Positions 26,514 through 36,148 of a stretch of 64,000 nucleotides of DNA are shown one piece after another. Both the position numbers and the translations under genes were made by a program. The notes beneath the pieces were generated by a model. The model was not told where the DNA came from. It saw only the letters and a program-made list of their open reading frames with translations, and made no database searches. The stretch's first letter is position 1, and the number at the start of each line of letters is the position of its first letter. The DNA lies in contig NZ_KE124772.1 in the NCBI RefSeq assembly GCF_000188155.2, forward strand, positions 1 through 64,000, written 5' to 3'. Source of the DNA: Methylocystis sp. ATCC 49242. GTDB lineage: Bacteria > Pseudomonadota > Alphaproteobacteria > Rhizobiales > Beijerinckiaceae.

Positions 26514-29482
26514 TCGATCTTGCCGCTTATGACCTGCGTCCCCTGTCCGAGCGCTTGCGCGGAATCAGAACGGCAAGGGATTTTCGCGAGCGACGGGCGC
26601 TACTCGAGGCGGTGAATTCTGGGGCGCCTCCGAAAACGCCGGGTGCCTCCCCTGCCCGTTCGTTGCCATTGGCTCGACCCCCTAAAAACGGCCTGCCCTA
26701 TACCGGGCCGGGCGCTCCGTCGGGTGGCGCCGGCGAGAAAGTCGAAGACGAATGGACCCTGCGCCGGCCGGGAAGCGGGCGCGGCGGGGAACCTGCAATT
26801 CGCTCGGCTTCAGGGCCTCGTCCGGATGCGACGCTTTTATCCGCGGGGGCCGCCTCCTCTGGACCTTCAGGCGTCGCGGCGTCGATTGCAGCTAAGGCCG
26901 GTCTCGCCGCCGGCTCGCAAGCCGCCGTCGTGAAGCTCGCGAGCTACGGCTCGGGGAGCGCGCGCGCCGCCGCGCTTCTTAACTATCAGAGCGATAAGGG
27001 CCAACTCACCCTGGAACGCGAGGATGGGACTCTCGTGACCGGCAAGGCTGCCGTCGACGATCTCGCCACGCACTGGCGCGATGACGACGCGCGCGAGCCT
27101 TCGAACGATATTTTCCGCATCAGCCTCACATCCGAGGGCAGACTCGGTTCCGAGGAAGTGCGAGCCGGCCTCGCGGTCGCGCTCGACGGCCATCGTTACG
27201 CCTGGCGGCTCGAGGAGCGCGACGACTCCACGCTCGTGCATCTCGTCGCTGTCGCCGCTGGCGCCCGCAAAGACGAATATGGAAAGAAGGAGCGGATTTA
27301 CGCCAACGCGAAATCTCTTCGTCGCTTCCACGACAAGATCGAGGACGCCTTCGGCCGCAACGTCGATTTCTCGGCGCCCGTTCGGGCGCATGGCGTCGAG
27401 GGCGCGACAACCCAACTTGCGGCGCTCACCAAGGCGGGCGCGGTTCCTGCGGAGACGGACGCCGGCATGAGTCTGGAAGACGCCGCCGATCGCCATTTCG
27501 CAAAACAGCCGAGCAACGCGAATCGCCCGAAGCCTGAGAATTTCAATCCCGCGCTGGAGATTGCCAAGACCTGGCGCCCCGCCATGAGATCGAGCAGCCC
27601 GCGGGATTTCGCGCATGTGATTTTGAGCGCAAAACCAGGGACCGACAAAGACGCCTTCATGGACGCCGCGCGCGCGACGCTCGCGCGCGAGTTCAAGGGA
27701 CATGAGTATGTGTTCGTCATGCACACAAACAGGCGGCATATTCATGTCCATGCCGCAGTCAGGCTAACGAGCGCCACGGGCGAAAAGCTGCATCCTGGGA
27801 TCCAGGACTTCAACCGGTGGCGTAAGACGCTCGCGGAGGAAGCGCGCGAACGTCAGATCCCCATGGAGGCGGTTCGTCGCTTCGACCAAGCTCACGCGCC
27901 TTCCTATCGGCTGAAGGACGTCAAGATGGTCGAGCGCAGCATTGCGCCGGAGAGCGTCCGGCGGCGCGTCGAGCGGGTGCAGAACCGTGAAATTCACCGA
28001 CCCACGCGCGACGAGGGTCGTCGCCGCGCCGCCGAGGCGGCCGCTGAATGGAAATCACTGGCCGCGCGCCGGGCGGCTGTTCTTCCGCCCCTTGCGGCCG
28101 GCGCAAGGCGGCTGTATCGCGCCGAGGCGGCGAACGACAGGTCTCACCGCGCGCCCCTCTTTTCCATCGATCGCGCGCTTGCCGAAGCCTATGCAGCGAA
28201 AGGCAGAGCGTCGCAGCTCGTCTATTTGGACGTTCCTGCGGAGCGAATTTCCGAGTTGCGCACGTCGCGCGAGCTACCGGCGAAAGTCTACGTCGTGCCC
28301 CCTGCCCTCGACGCGCTCCGCAAGCCCGTCGACTGGATCGACGAAGCCGCCGTTTTGCCCTTCCAACGTCGCGTCGACGCCGCGCTGACAACGATACAGC
28401 AAAAACGCCCAATTGTTTCCAAGGAGGATAGAGCCATGCGAACAGCCGAAACAATGGAGGCCGCTCGACGCAATATGGCCCACGCAATGGACCGTCTAAG
28501 CGGCTACCTGCCCGAGGGCGCGGTCAAGGATGATCTGATGCGACGGTCGCGCGACATTCTTGCTCGCGCCGAAGGGGCAACCAAAGAGCAAGAGCGGCTC
28601 GATCGTAATCCAGGCCAGATCGAGGGCGACCATTTCGTGGAGCCCGACCCACGAAACGTCGGCGCTCTGTTCACCAATGAGAAGAAGGGGACGGAGATCC
28701 ACTACAAGCGCCATGATCGAGAGACTGGCGCGTTCCAGACTCTTGCTTTCATCGACAGCGGCAAACAGCTCGACATTCGCGATTGGAGCAACGGGGAGAG
28801 CGTCAATGCGGCTCTGAAGCTCGCTTCTGAAAAATGGGAGATACTGAGCGTCAGCGGAAGCGACGACTATAAGGAAACCGTCGCCCGCCTCGCCGCGGAG
28901 AATGGTTACAAGATAACGAACCCGGAATTGCAGGACCGCATTCGTGAACTCCGCGCCAAGATCGAAGCGCAGCGCGCGAGCATCACCGAAGGAAAAGAAC
29001 GAGCCGAAGCCAAAGAGACAGGCGCGCCTATGAAATCTGCCCCGCTTTCGGACGTGGAACATCAAAAGCCAGCCGACCCACCAATTCTCAACACGACGTC
29101 AGCCGAGCGGGCGATCGAGCTTAACAGCATCCGCGAGCGCGTCGACGTCGAGGCGCAACGAGAAACCAGCCAGGCGGCACGCGCCAGGGAGGCTCACGAA
29201 ACCAACGCCGCAGCCGGAACCGAAGGCGCGCCGTACCGCGCTCCAGAAGAAGCCCGCGCGGCGCGTGAAGCAGAGCGGGCCGTGGAGAATAGCCCCGCTC
29301 GCGAAATCCCCGCTGACCCCATGCAAAGCGAGGCCATCCAAGCCCTTCGCTTTGAGCAGCGCCGCGTGCTCGATCAAGCCAATCGCGACGACCAAAACCG
29401 CATCGACGCGGAGAACGCTGAGCGCTTCCGCCAAGAAGAACGCCGTCAGGATCGCGACGAAGCGGAAGGCGAGTCGATGTAA
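26510..29482 (+). CDS. MOBP/VirD2-like relaxase with LPD7 domain
   Basis: 990-residue relaxase that would nick oriT and stay on the 5' end of the transferred strand. After a low-complexity N-terminus, the relaxase domain spans about residues 135-480. A candidate nucleophilic tyrosine is Tyr146 in KLASYGSGSA, and the metal-binding histidine cluster is HTNRRHIHVH at 405-414. The central part has an LPD7 large-polyvalent-protein domain (about 715-805: IHYKRHDRETGAFQTLAFID and EIHYK-SVSGSDDYKETV type features, ending YKITNPELQDRI). The C-terminal 180 residues are charged coiled-coil, probably the VirD4 secretion signal. The start overlaps mobC. Common in Rhizobiales elements with a VirB-type T4SS, as found downstream here. 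Confidence 0.88.
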   Translation: MIDLAAYDLRPLSERLRGIRTARDFRERRALLEAVNSGAPPKTPGASPARSLPLARPPKNGLPYTGPGAPSGGAGEKVEDEWTLRRPGSGRGGEPAIRSASGPRPDATLLSAGAASSGPSGVAASIAAKAGLAAGSQAAVVKLASYGSGSARAAALLNYQSDKGQLTLEREDGTLVTGKAAVDDLATHWRDDDAREPSNDIFRISLTSEGRLGSEEVRAGLAVALDGHRYAWRLEERDDSTLVHLVAVAAGARKDEYGKKERIYANAKSLRRFHDKIEDAFGRNVDFSAPVRAHGVEGATTQLAALTKAGAVPAETDAGMSLEDAADRHFAKQPSNANRPKPENFNPALEIAKTWRPAMRSSSPRDFAHVILSAKPGTDKDAFMDAARATLAREFKGHEYVFVMHTNRRHIHVHAAVRLTSATGEKLHPGIQDFNRWRKTLAEEARERQIPMEAVRRFDQAHAPSYRLKDVKMVERSIAPESVRRRVERVQNREIHRPTRDEGRRRAAEAAAEWKSLAARRAAVLPPLAAGARRLYRAEAANDRSHRAPLFSIDRALAEAYAAKGRASQLVYLDVPAERISELRTSRELPAKVYVVPPALDALRKPVDWIDEAAVLPFQRRVDAALTTIQQKRPIVSKEDRAMRTAETMEAARRNMAHAMDRLSGYLPEGAVKDDLMRRSRDILARAEGATKEQERLDRNPGQIEGDHFVEPDPRNVGALFTNEKKGTEIHYKRHDRETGAFQTLAFIDSGKQLDIRDWSNGESVNAALKLASEKWEILSVSGSDDYKETVARLAAENGYKITNPELQDRIRELRAKIEAQRASITEGKERAEAKETGAPMKSAPLSDVEHQKPADPPILNTTSAERAIELNSIRERVDVEAQRETSQAARAREAHETNAAAGTEGAPYRAPEEARAAREAERAVENSPAREIPADPMQSEAIQALRFEQRRVLDQANRDDQNRIDAENAERFRQEERRQDRDEAEGESM

Positions 29483-29713
29483 AAAGGCTTGGTCTTTCGG
29501 CCGTTCGATTCTTGGAAATGCAGTCGCCATGGAGTCCTTAACGACTGAATCGCATTCTCCCAACGTCAGCTGTTGGCGGTGGCTCGTGTCAAATGCCCCT
29601 CCACAAATAGCAATGGAATCAATAGGTGTGAGAGGGCAGGATCGAGAGGCCGGTCGGCGCGCGCAAGGGCGCCCCGGCGTTGTTTCACATTTGCTCACGC
29701 CGCGGTGGCAGCC

Positions 29714-30391
29714 ATGCTAACCCGACTTTTCCTCCAGACATCCGTCTGGCTTGCCGGCATGGCCGCCCTCCTTTTCGTGCCGACTGGCACGATCGCCTGG
29801 CCAGAGGCTTGGATCTTCCTGGGCATCATCGGAGGGGTCGGCGCGGCCGCGGGGGTGTGGTTCGCCCGTCACGATCCTGGTCTCTTGAGGGAGCGGCTGT
29901 CCTCGCCCTTCCAAACCGGTCAGCCCGCATGGGACAAGGCGATCCTGTCGCTGTTCTTCGCGCTCTACCTGGCGTCCTTCGTTGTCATGGGCCTCGATGC
30001 CGTCCGTTGGCGAGCGACCGTCATGCCGGCGTGGGCCGAGGCTGTGGGCTCCGTTTGCATCTTGGCGTCCTACGCAATCATCTGGCGCGTCTTGGTGGAG
30101 AACTCCTTCGCCGCGCCGGTTGTCAGGATACAGGAGGAGCGCGGACAGAGGATCGTAATGAGCGGTCCTTACGGCGTGGTGCGCCATCCGATGTATGGCG
30201 GCGCGATCCTATTTCTGCTCGGTACGCCGCTGCTGCTCGGCTCGTCCTACGGGCTGGTCTTCGCACCCCTGCTGGTGATCCTGCTCGCCATCCGTTCGGT
30301 CTTTGAGGAGCGCGTGCTCGCGGAGCGGTTCCCCGAATACGCCGCCTACGCGGAGAAGGTCAGATTCCGCTTCGTGCCCTTAGTTTGGTAA
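29714..30391 (+). CDS. Isoprenylcysteine/phospholipid-type membrane methyltransferase
   Basis: 225 residues from the ATG at 29714; the open frame upstream has no family character. It has four to five hydrophobic segments and the PEMT/ICMT signature GPYGVVRHPMYGGAILFLLG near residues 156-175, followed by EERVLAERFPEYAAYAEKVR, which form the SAM-binding motif of small integral membrane methyltransferases. The substrate is unknown: bacterial members methylate lipids or small molecules. First of a cargo block with no clear link to transfer. Confidence 0.85.
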   Translation: MLTRLFLQTSVWLAGMAALLFVPTGTIAWPEAWIFLGIIGGVGAAAGVWFARHDPGLLRERLSSPFQTGQPAWDKAILSLFFALYLASFVVMGLDAVRWRATVMPAWAEAVGSVCILASYAIIWRVLVENSFAAPVVRIQEERGQRIVMSGPYGVVRHPMYGGAILFLLGTPLLLGSSYGLVFAPLLVILLAIRSVFEERVLAERFPEYAAYAEKVRFRFVPLVW

Positions 30392-30395
30392 GACG

Positions 30396-31157
30396 CTACC
30401 AACTCGAGGCTTTCCGCCACCCGGCGGCGACCGCTTGTCCCTCGGTGCAGAACCAGCGTTTGTCCGGGCCCTTATCCATACGCACGCGATCATAGGTGCG
30501 ATCTCCCGGCACGTGGTAGATGCGCTCGCCATTGCGGCTGACATTGCCTTTGATCAGGCAACCCGCGGCGACCGAGTTATCCCGCTTCGGCGCGGGGGCG
30601 GGAGCGGGATTCGCGAACTGATTGCCGGGGGCCGGGAGCGGATTGGCGCTTGCCCATATCTGCTCGAAGCGGGCCTCGAAGGCGTGGGCGGCGGCCGACT
30701 CCCGCAATATGACGAGGTCGTTGTCCTGCTGCTTGAGGCCCGAGGCCGATAAGTTGGCCGAGCCCGAGCGCAGGATCCGGCCGTCGATCGCATAGGACTT
30801 CAGATGCATGTAGGGCCCTGGCGCCTTCATGCGGATGCTGCCCGTGATCTCGCGCAGGCGGTCGAGGGCATGCTGTTGGCTGGGGTCGAGCACGATGCGA
30901 ACGACCACCCCGCGCCGGTGCGCGTCAATCAGGGCGTCGATGACCGGCCAATCGGTCAGCGAATAGGCCGCCATGTCTATCTTCGTATGGGCCGAACGCA
31001 GCAGGTCGACGTCAACGCGCTCGAGGTTCTCGGCAGGCGCGTAATGAATTTCGACGTCCGCGGCTTGGGCCGGCGCCGCGCAGACGGCGAGGAATCCGTG
31101 CAAGGCGAACGCCAGCGCGAGATAGTCGCAAACTCGTTTCCCTGTCGGCAATCCCAT
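30396..31157 (-). CDS. Exported phospholipase D-like nuclease
   Basis: 253 residues with an N-terminal signal peptide ending near AQAAD. A single PLD half-domain with the HKD motif (HLKSYAIDGRILRSGSANLS, about residues 118-137) and the ending QQDND resembles the Nuc/EDTA-resistant endonuclease family, which acts as a dimer. The C-terminal 55 residues (CLIKGNVSRNGERIYHVPGD and WFCTEGQAVAAGWRKA) match a small cysteine-containing domain often attached to exported nucleases in alphaproteobacteria. A periplasmic nuclease of this type (Nuc) is also carried by the conjugative plasmid pKM101. Convergent with the preceding methyltransferase. Confidence 0.88.
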   Translation of the reverse strand: MGLPTGKRVCDYLALAFALHGFLAVCAAPAQAADVEIHYAPAENLERVDVDLLRSAHTKIDMAAYSLTDWPVIDALIDAHRRGVVVRIVLDPSQQHALDRLREITGSIRMKAPGPYMHLKSYAIDGRILRSGSANLSASGLKQQDNDLVILRESAAAHAFEARFEQIWASANPLPAPGNQFANPAPAPAPKRDNSVAAGCLIKGNVSRNGERIYHVPGDRTYDRVRMDKGPDKRWFCTEGQAVAAGWRKASSW

Positions 31158-31217
31158 CCCCAGCCCTTCCGGAGGTCGCCCTCCTCATATAAGAACGAAT
31201 ATAGAACGAAAGAGGCT

Positions 31218-31817
31218 ATGTCCATGCCCCGCAGACAAAACCGCCGATCGGATCGCTTTGTGGACCGCGAGCGCCTCTTGGCGGCGATGGGCGGTTGCCG
31301 GGAGACGATTGCGCGCGAACAGGCGCGCATGGAGATCTCAGGCCCGCTGTATTTCTCGTCGTCCACGGTGTTGGCCGCCATCGACGGGCTGGCCCTGATG
31401 CTCACCGGAAGGAGGGACTACTTCCATTTGACGGGCCACGGGGTTCATGAGGGGAATGCCGTCGAAGGGAGGAAGCCGATGCTCGCCACCAGGAACCTGT
31501 TTGCCAACGTGCCCGAACGCTTGATCGACGAGGAGATCACAATCTTGGTCGAGTTTCCCGGCGCGAGGATCGAGCGGATCGTCTCCACCGGGCAGGCCAG
31601 CCAGCCTGGCTTCTGGTGCGACCAGGAGCAGGCGGAATGGGTCGTGCTGCTGCGTGGCTCGGCGGGCTTGTTGTTCGAGGGCGAGGCCGCGCCGCGCAGC
31701 CTGCGTCCGGGCGACTACGTGGAGATCCCGGCCCATGCTCGGCATCGCGTCGAATGGACGGACGCCAACGAGGCGACGGTGTGGCTCGCAGTGCATGTGG
31801 GCGGCAAAGCTGGATGA
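31218..31817 (+). CDS. Cupin-domain protein fused to a short N-terminal region
   Basis: 199 residues from the ATG at 31218. Residues 1-75 (RQNRRSDRFVDRERLLAAMG, CRETIAREQARMEIS) look like a small separate helical protein. Residues 88-199 are a cupin fold: RIERIVSTGQASQPGFWCDQ, EWVVLLRGSAGLLFEGE and LRPGDYVEIPAHARHRVEW, the last with the metal-binding histidines. A strong Shine-Dalgarno (AAGGGAGGAAG) precedes the in-frame ATG at 31480, exactly where the cupin starts, so the cupin may be made alone and the fusion may result from loss of a stop codon. The cupin ligand is unknown. Confidence 0.65.
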   Translation: MSMPRRQNRRSDRFVDRERLLAAMGGCRETIAREQARMEISGPLYFSSSTVLAAIDGLALMLTGRRDYFHLTGHGVHEGNAVEGRKPMLATRNLFANVPERLIDEEITILVEFPGARIERIVSTGQASQPGFWCDQEQAEWVVLLRGSAGLLFEGEAAPRSLRPGDYVEIPAHARHRVEWTDANEATVWLAVHVGGKAG

Positions 31818-32146
31818 TGCTGGGCGGATGGCTCGACGCCGTGGGCCTGTGTTCTCGAGAAACGAATTTGACACCTTTTATTCCAGCCATTTGGAGGCCG
31901 CGATTCGATCCCGTTTCGTCCTTGATGCGTCCCATCTATCCCGAACTCGGGCAGCGACTCGAACCGGCATCGATACCGACCGTCAACCAATCCCAGACCG
32001 GGAAAGCGGCGATTTCAACATGGCCCCCCGCTGAGGTTCCATCCCCATCTCCCCCACGTTGAAGCCGTCCTCTTGCCCCTAGGAAAGCCTTCAATCAGGA
32101 TCCGTCGTGGGGAGCTACCCGCTCCATTGCGAGAATGGAGGCGTGC
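31818..32146. other. Intergenic stretch, nothing recognised
   Basis: No gene, repeat or terminator could be supported here. The open frames present run through from neighbouring genes in other frames and lack family features. Confidence 0.4.
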
Positions 32147-33040
32147 GTGGTCCCAACGAACAAGCTGTTCAAGTCGTTACTGGACCTTCCCGGCGCGGCG
32201 GAATGGTTTGGTGTTGTGGAGCCGGCGTGGCTGTCGCTGGATCCGAGAAGTCTCGAGGCCCTGCGCGAGGAGCCGTTGAACCGGCACGGCGCCCTGCGGA
32301 TCTCGCCGGACCTGACGGAGGCGGACGTCGACATGTCCCCGGTCCTTCGGAACGCGATTATCCTTCTCGAAGCAGCATCGAAAGGCGACGGGCTGAAATT
32401 GACCGCCACGGGCAATCTCGCCAGGGTGGTCGTCGACGACATGCGGGACCGTTTCGAGTGGCCGGGATATGAAAAGGCGAGCACCCTCGGTCTTTACAAG
32501 GTCATCAACGAGCCCGATTTCATGCCTCTGCATTTCATTCGGATCACGGCGGCGCACGCCGGCTTGCTCCGTCGTCGCAAAGGCGTGCTCACGACGACGC
32601 CAGTGGCACGCGAACTCTTATCCCAGCAGCGGTTCGGCCCTTTGCAAGCCATCCTTTTCCATACAGCGCTCTGGCGCCTTGATTTGTCCTACTTCGGGCG
32701 CGGGCTGCTCGGCTCTTGGCCGCAAGGCGACGTCGGCATCGTTCTCTGGTCGCTGACTGTCGCCGCATGGGATTGGCAGACGCCCGAACGGCTTTCGCGG
32801 CTTTGCGCCGTTCAGACGGCGGAAGTCGTCGAGCCGGGGATTTGGGACCGCGGCTCGCTGGCCTTCGAGGCCCGCGTCCTGCGGCCGCTATTTTGGTTCG
32901 GTCTACTTGAACGCAGCGCGGAGAAGTCCCAGACGCATGAATTGGTCGAAACGCATCTCTATCGGAAATTGCCGCTGTTCGAACGCTTCCTGAAATTCGA
33001 TGTAGGAATCGCGGCGTACTCCGGCGCGGGGAACGCTTGA
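32147..33040 (+). CDS. Hypothetical protein
   Basis: 297 residues. I choose the GTG at 32147 because GGAGG at 32137-32141 is well spaced; an ATG at 32135 would add four residues. The protein is soluble and mostly helical, with a segment GDGLKLTATGNLARVVVDDM near residue 85 that recurs in proteobacterial proteins of unknown role, some of which are linked to plasmid pRiA4b ORF-3-like proteins. Tryptophan-rich C-terminal half (LWRLDLSYFGRGLLGSW). No catalytic motif is evident. Function unknown. Confidence 0.7.
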   Translation: MVPTNKLFKSLLDLPGAAEWFGVVEPAWLSLDPRSLEALREEPLNRHGALRISPDLTEADVDMSPVLRNAIILLEAASKGDGLKLTATGNLARVVVDDMRDRFEWPGYEKASTLGLYKVINEPDFMPLHFIRITAAHAGLLRRRKGVLTTTPVARELLSQQRFGPLQAILFHTALWRLDLSYFGRGLLGSWPQGDVGIVLWSLTVAAWDWQTPERLSRLCAVQTAEVVEPGIWDRGSLAFEARVLRPLFWFGLLERSAEKSQTHELVETHLYRKLPLFERFLKFDVGIAAYSGAGNA

Positions 33041-33080
33041 GCGCTCTCCATTTCCCGGCGCCAGACCGGCAACGCCTCGG

Positions 33081-33524
33081 TCAGCTTGCGCTTCGTGCGA
33101 ACGCGATGATCGCGCTGCGGCCGAGGCCCCCGCTTCGTCTATTGACCTCGCGTCCGCGCGAAAAGAGAATCATCGTTGGAATGCTTTGGATGCCGAAGCG
33201 GGCGGCGATCTCGGGGACCCGCTCGGTGTCGAGCTTGGCGAGGCGCGCCATCGGCTCAAGGTCGCGCGCGGCGGCCTCGAATTCCGGGGCCATCGCGCGA
33301 CACGGCCCGCACCATCCAGCCCAGAAGTCGACCAGAACCGGAAGCTCCGTCTTGCCAATCATTCGATCGAAGTCTTCCACGCTCCCGAGGTCGGCGGGGT
33401 GGCCGTCGAATAGCGGCGCGTGGCACCGACCGCAGTTGGGTAGATTGCCGGAACGAAGCTTGGAGTCCGGAGCCTTGTTCAGGCTGCTGCATCGGGGGCA
33501 AACGATGATAACGCTCTTATCCAA
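33081..33524 (-). CDS. trxC: Thioredoxin 2 (TrxC)
   Basis: 147-residue cytoplasmic disulfide reductase. The N-terminal zinc-binding pairs CPRCSSLN and CGRCHAPL distinguish TrxC from TrxA, followed by the thioredoxin fold with the active site WAGWCGPCRAMAPEFE and the cis-proline region GIQSIPTMILF. The start is a TTG at 33524 with GGAG seven bases upstream. Normal length. It runs toward the RecD2 end in the same direction, about 130 bases away, and is probably independent. Confidence 0.92.
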   Translation of the reverse strand: MDKSVIIVCPRCSSLNKAPDSKLRSGNLPNCGRCHAPLFDGHPADLGSVEDFDRMIGKTELPVLVDFWAGWCGPCRAMAPEFEAAARDLEPMARLAKLDTERVPEIAARFGIQSIPTMILFSRGREVNRRSGGLGRSAIIAFARSAS

Positions 33525-33658
33525 GATTTAACTCCACTCCGATTCTTGTCTTCCGATTCCAGTACAGCAAATCTGGGTTCTGGCTTTGATCATCTAGGCG
33601 CCCCCACGGACGCCGACCAGAAGCCGCGCAGGCGGCCATTCGCCTTTGCCCTGCGTCT

Positions 33659-35843
33659 TCATGTCGCCGAGAGCCACTCCCTCAGCTTCGTCCACCGCCG
33701 CTTCCGCCCCTGTGTCCGCACGGCGATGGCGAGGGCGCGCCGCTGCCCGACGATCACGACAAGGCGTTTGCCGCGCGTGACCGCCGTGTAGACGAGGTTG
33801 CGCGCCAGCATCGTGTAGTGCTGGGTCGCGAGGGTGATGACGACAGCGGGATATTCGGAGCCCTGCGACTTGTGGATCGTCGTCGCATAGGCGGGAACCA
33901 GCGTGTCGAGTTCGCCGAACGGATATTCGACCTCGCGCCCGTCGAAATCGACCCACAGGTTGCCCTCGGTCTGATCGATGCGGAGAATGCGCCCGAGATC
34001 GCCGTTGAACACCTCACGGTCGTAGTCGTTCTCCATCTGCATCACCTTATCGCCGGGCGCGAAGCTTGACCCGAAGCGCTCGACCTTCTCGGCCATGTTC
34101 GGGTTGAGGGCCTTCTGGAGATCGGCGTTGAGCGACCGGGCGCCAAGGGCGCCACGCTGCATCGGGCAGAGGACCTGCACATGGGCGACGGGATCGAGGC
34201 CGAAGCGCCGGGGGATGCGGTCCCGGACGATTTCGACGACCTTGGCCGCGCCCTTTTCCGGATCGCCGGCTTCGACGAAATAGAAATCGGACGTCTCCTC
34301 GCGCTTGGGCCATTCCGGCATCTCTCCGCGGTTGATGCGGTGGGCGTTGACGACGATCCGACTCTCCGCCGTCTGCCGGAAGACCTCGGTCAACCGCGCG
34401 ACCGGCAGCGCGCCGGAGGCGATGACGTCGGCGAGCACCTGCCCTGGCCCGACCGAGGGGAGTTGGTCCACGTCGCCGACGAGCAGGAGCCCGGCGCGCG
34501 GCGGGACCGCCTTAAGCACCGAAAACATCAGCGGCGCGTCGACCATGCTTGCCTCATCGAGGACAAGGAAATCGCAGTCGAGGGGATTGTCGGCGTCGCG
34601 GCGGAACCCGCCGTTCTTCGGGTCGGTCTCCAGCAGGCGATGGATGGTCTTGGCTTCAAGGCCGGTCTGGTCGGCCATACGCTTGGCCGCGCGACCGGTA
34701 GGGGCCGCGAGGAGGAGCTTCGTCCCCTTGGCGGCAAGGATGCGGAGGATGGCGTCGAGCAACGTCGTCTTGCCGACGCCGGGGCCGCCGGTCACGACGG
34801 CGACCTTCGAGGCCAGGACCGTCTCGACGGCGGCGCGCTGCGAGGCCGCCAACGTCTTTCCGGTTCGAGCCTCGACCCAGGGGATGGCCTTCGCGGCGTC
34901 GATCGTCGGCCACGGCGGCGCCCCTCGGGCCAAGGCCAGCAGCCGGTCGGCGGCGCCGCGCTCGGCGAGGTGCAGGCCGCGCAGGAACACGCAGGGTTTC
35001 CCCTCGATCGCATCGGCGACGACATCGCCATCGGCGAGTTCCGCGTTCAGCGCGCTCTGGACGATGCGCTCGTCGACATCAAGCAATGTGACGGTGAGCT
35101 TGACCAGCTCCTCCACCGGCAGGCCGCAATGGCCTTCGTCCATCGCCTGCTGAAGGGCGTAGGAAATCCCCGCCCCGGACCCGCTGCGGCGTCTCCCGCG
35201 CCATGCCGAGCTTCATGGCGATGGCGTCGGCGGTCTTGAACCCGATCCCGCGGATGTCCCGCGCCAGCCTGTAGGGATTTTCCGTCATGACCTGGATGGC
35301 GTCGTGGCCGTAGGTCTTGAAGATACGAACCGCCCGCGACGTGCCGACGCCATTGGCGTGCAGGAAGACCATGATGTCGCGCACCGCCTTCTGCTCGGCC
35401 CAGCCGGCGACGATCTTTCCGGCGCGGAATTCGCCGATGCCCGAGACCTCCCGCATCCTTTCGGGCTCGGCCTCGATAATCTCGAAAGTCTTCTCGCCGA
35501 AGGCAGCGACGATCCTCTTGGCGAGCACCGGTCCGATGCCCCGCACCATGCCGGAGCCGAGATACTTCTCGATGCCCTCCGCAGTCGTGGGCGGCGTCGT
35601 CTTGAGGAAGTCCGCCTTGAACTGTAGCCCGTGCGCGCGGTCGGTGGTCCAGACGCCGACGGCGTGGATGAACTCGCCGGCGGAGATCGATGCGACATGG
35701 CCCACCACCGGCACCAGGTCTCGCTTGCCCCGGGCCTTCACCTTCAGGACCGCGAAGCCGTTGTCCTCGTTGTGGAAGGTCACCCGCTCGACGGATCCGA
35801 CGAGGGTTTCCTTGGGCGGGGTCGAGGCGACTGAAGGCTGCAA
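33659..35843 (-). pseudogene. recD2: RecD2-type SF1 helicase split by a frameshift
   Basis: Together the two frames encode a complete RecD2-like 5'-3' DNA helicase of about 727 residues. The 5' part (TTG start at 35843) has the N-terminal OB region (VGSVERVTFHNEDNGFAVLK) and the helix-hairpin-helix repeats (GSGMVRGIGPVLAKRIVAAF, GIGFKTADAIAMKLGM). The 3' part has Walker A TGGPGVGKTTLLDAI, Walker B FLVLDEASMVD, VGDVDQLPSVGPGQVL and the C-terminal TIHKSQGSEYPAV / VYTAVTRGKRLVV. The join RVRAGISYALQQAMDEG is broken by one extra G in the run read as CCGGGGCGGGG on the minus strand (plus 35168-35176). If real, only the N-terminal fragment is made; the 3' frame retains an ATG that could give a truncated ATPase. 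Confidence 0.85.
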
Positions 35844-36148
35844 ACTGAGATTCCGAGGAGGAGCGGGGGCGCCGCTATTATAACAGGCCGGCGTTCCTCC
35901 TCATCAGACCTCGACGACCTTCCCGACGACGAGCCCCGCATTCTCCGAGGAGCGCGCATAAAGCTGTATCCAATAGACGGGTTTTGACCTCTGGAATCTG
36001 AGAACGTCCGCTTTCCATCGTGGCGCGGCCTTCTCGAAGATTGGTAAAGTCAACCTTCGATGGATTTTGCTAAAAGGTCTATTCGGCAACCAAAACCTCT
36101 TTTCAACCTGTCGGTACGATGTGACAGTTCAGGGAATGGGGGCGACAC
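35844..36148. other. Intergenic region upstream of the NERD-kinase-helicase gene
   Basis: 305 bases. A short minus-strand frame (35904-36089) reads RFQRSKPVYWIQLYARSSEN and could be a leftover, but is too short to support. The sequence CGGCAACCAAAACC at 36084-36097 resembles the TGGCAA...CCAAAATC found upstream of virB1, and AT content rises towards the gene, so the promoter is probably here. Confidence 0.35.

Noticed and set aside
35904-36089. 61-codon minus-strand frame before the NERD gene
   Set aside because: Part of it reads like protein, but it is too short, has no ribosome binding site and no recognisable family.
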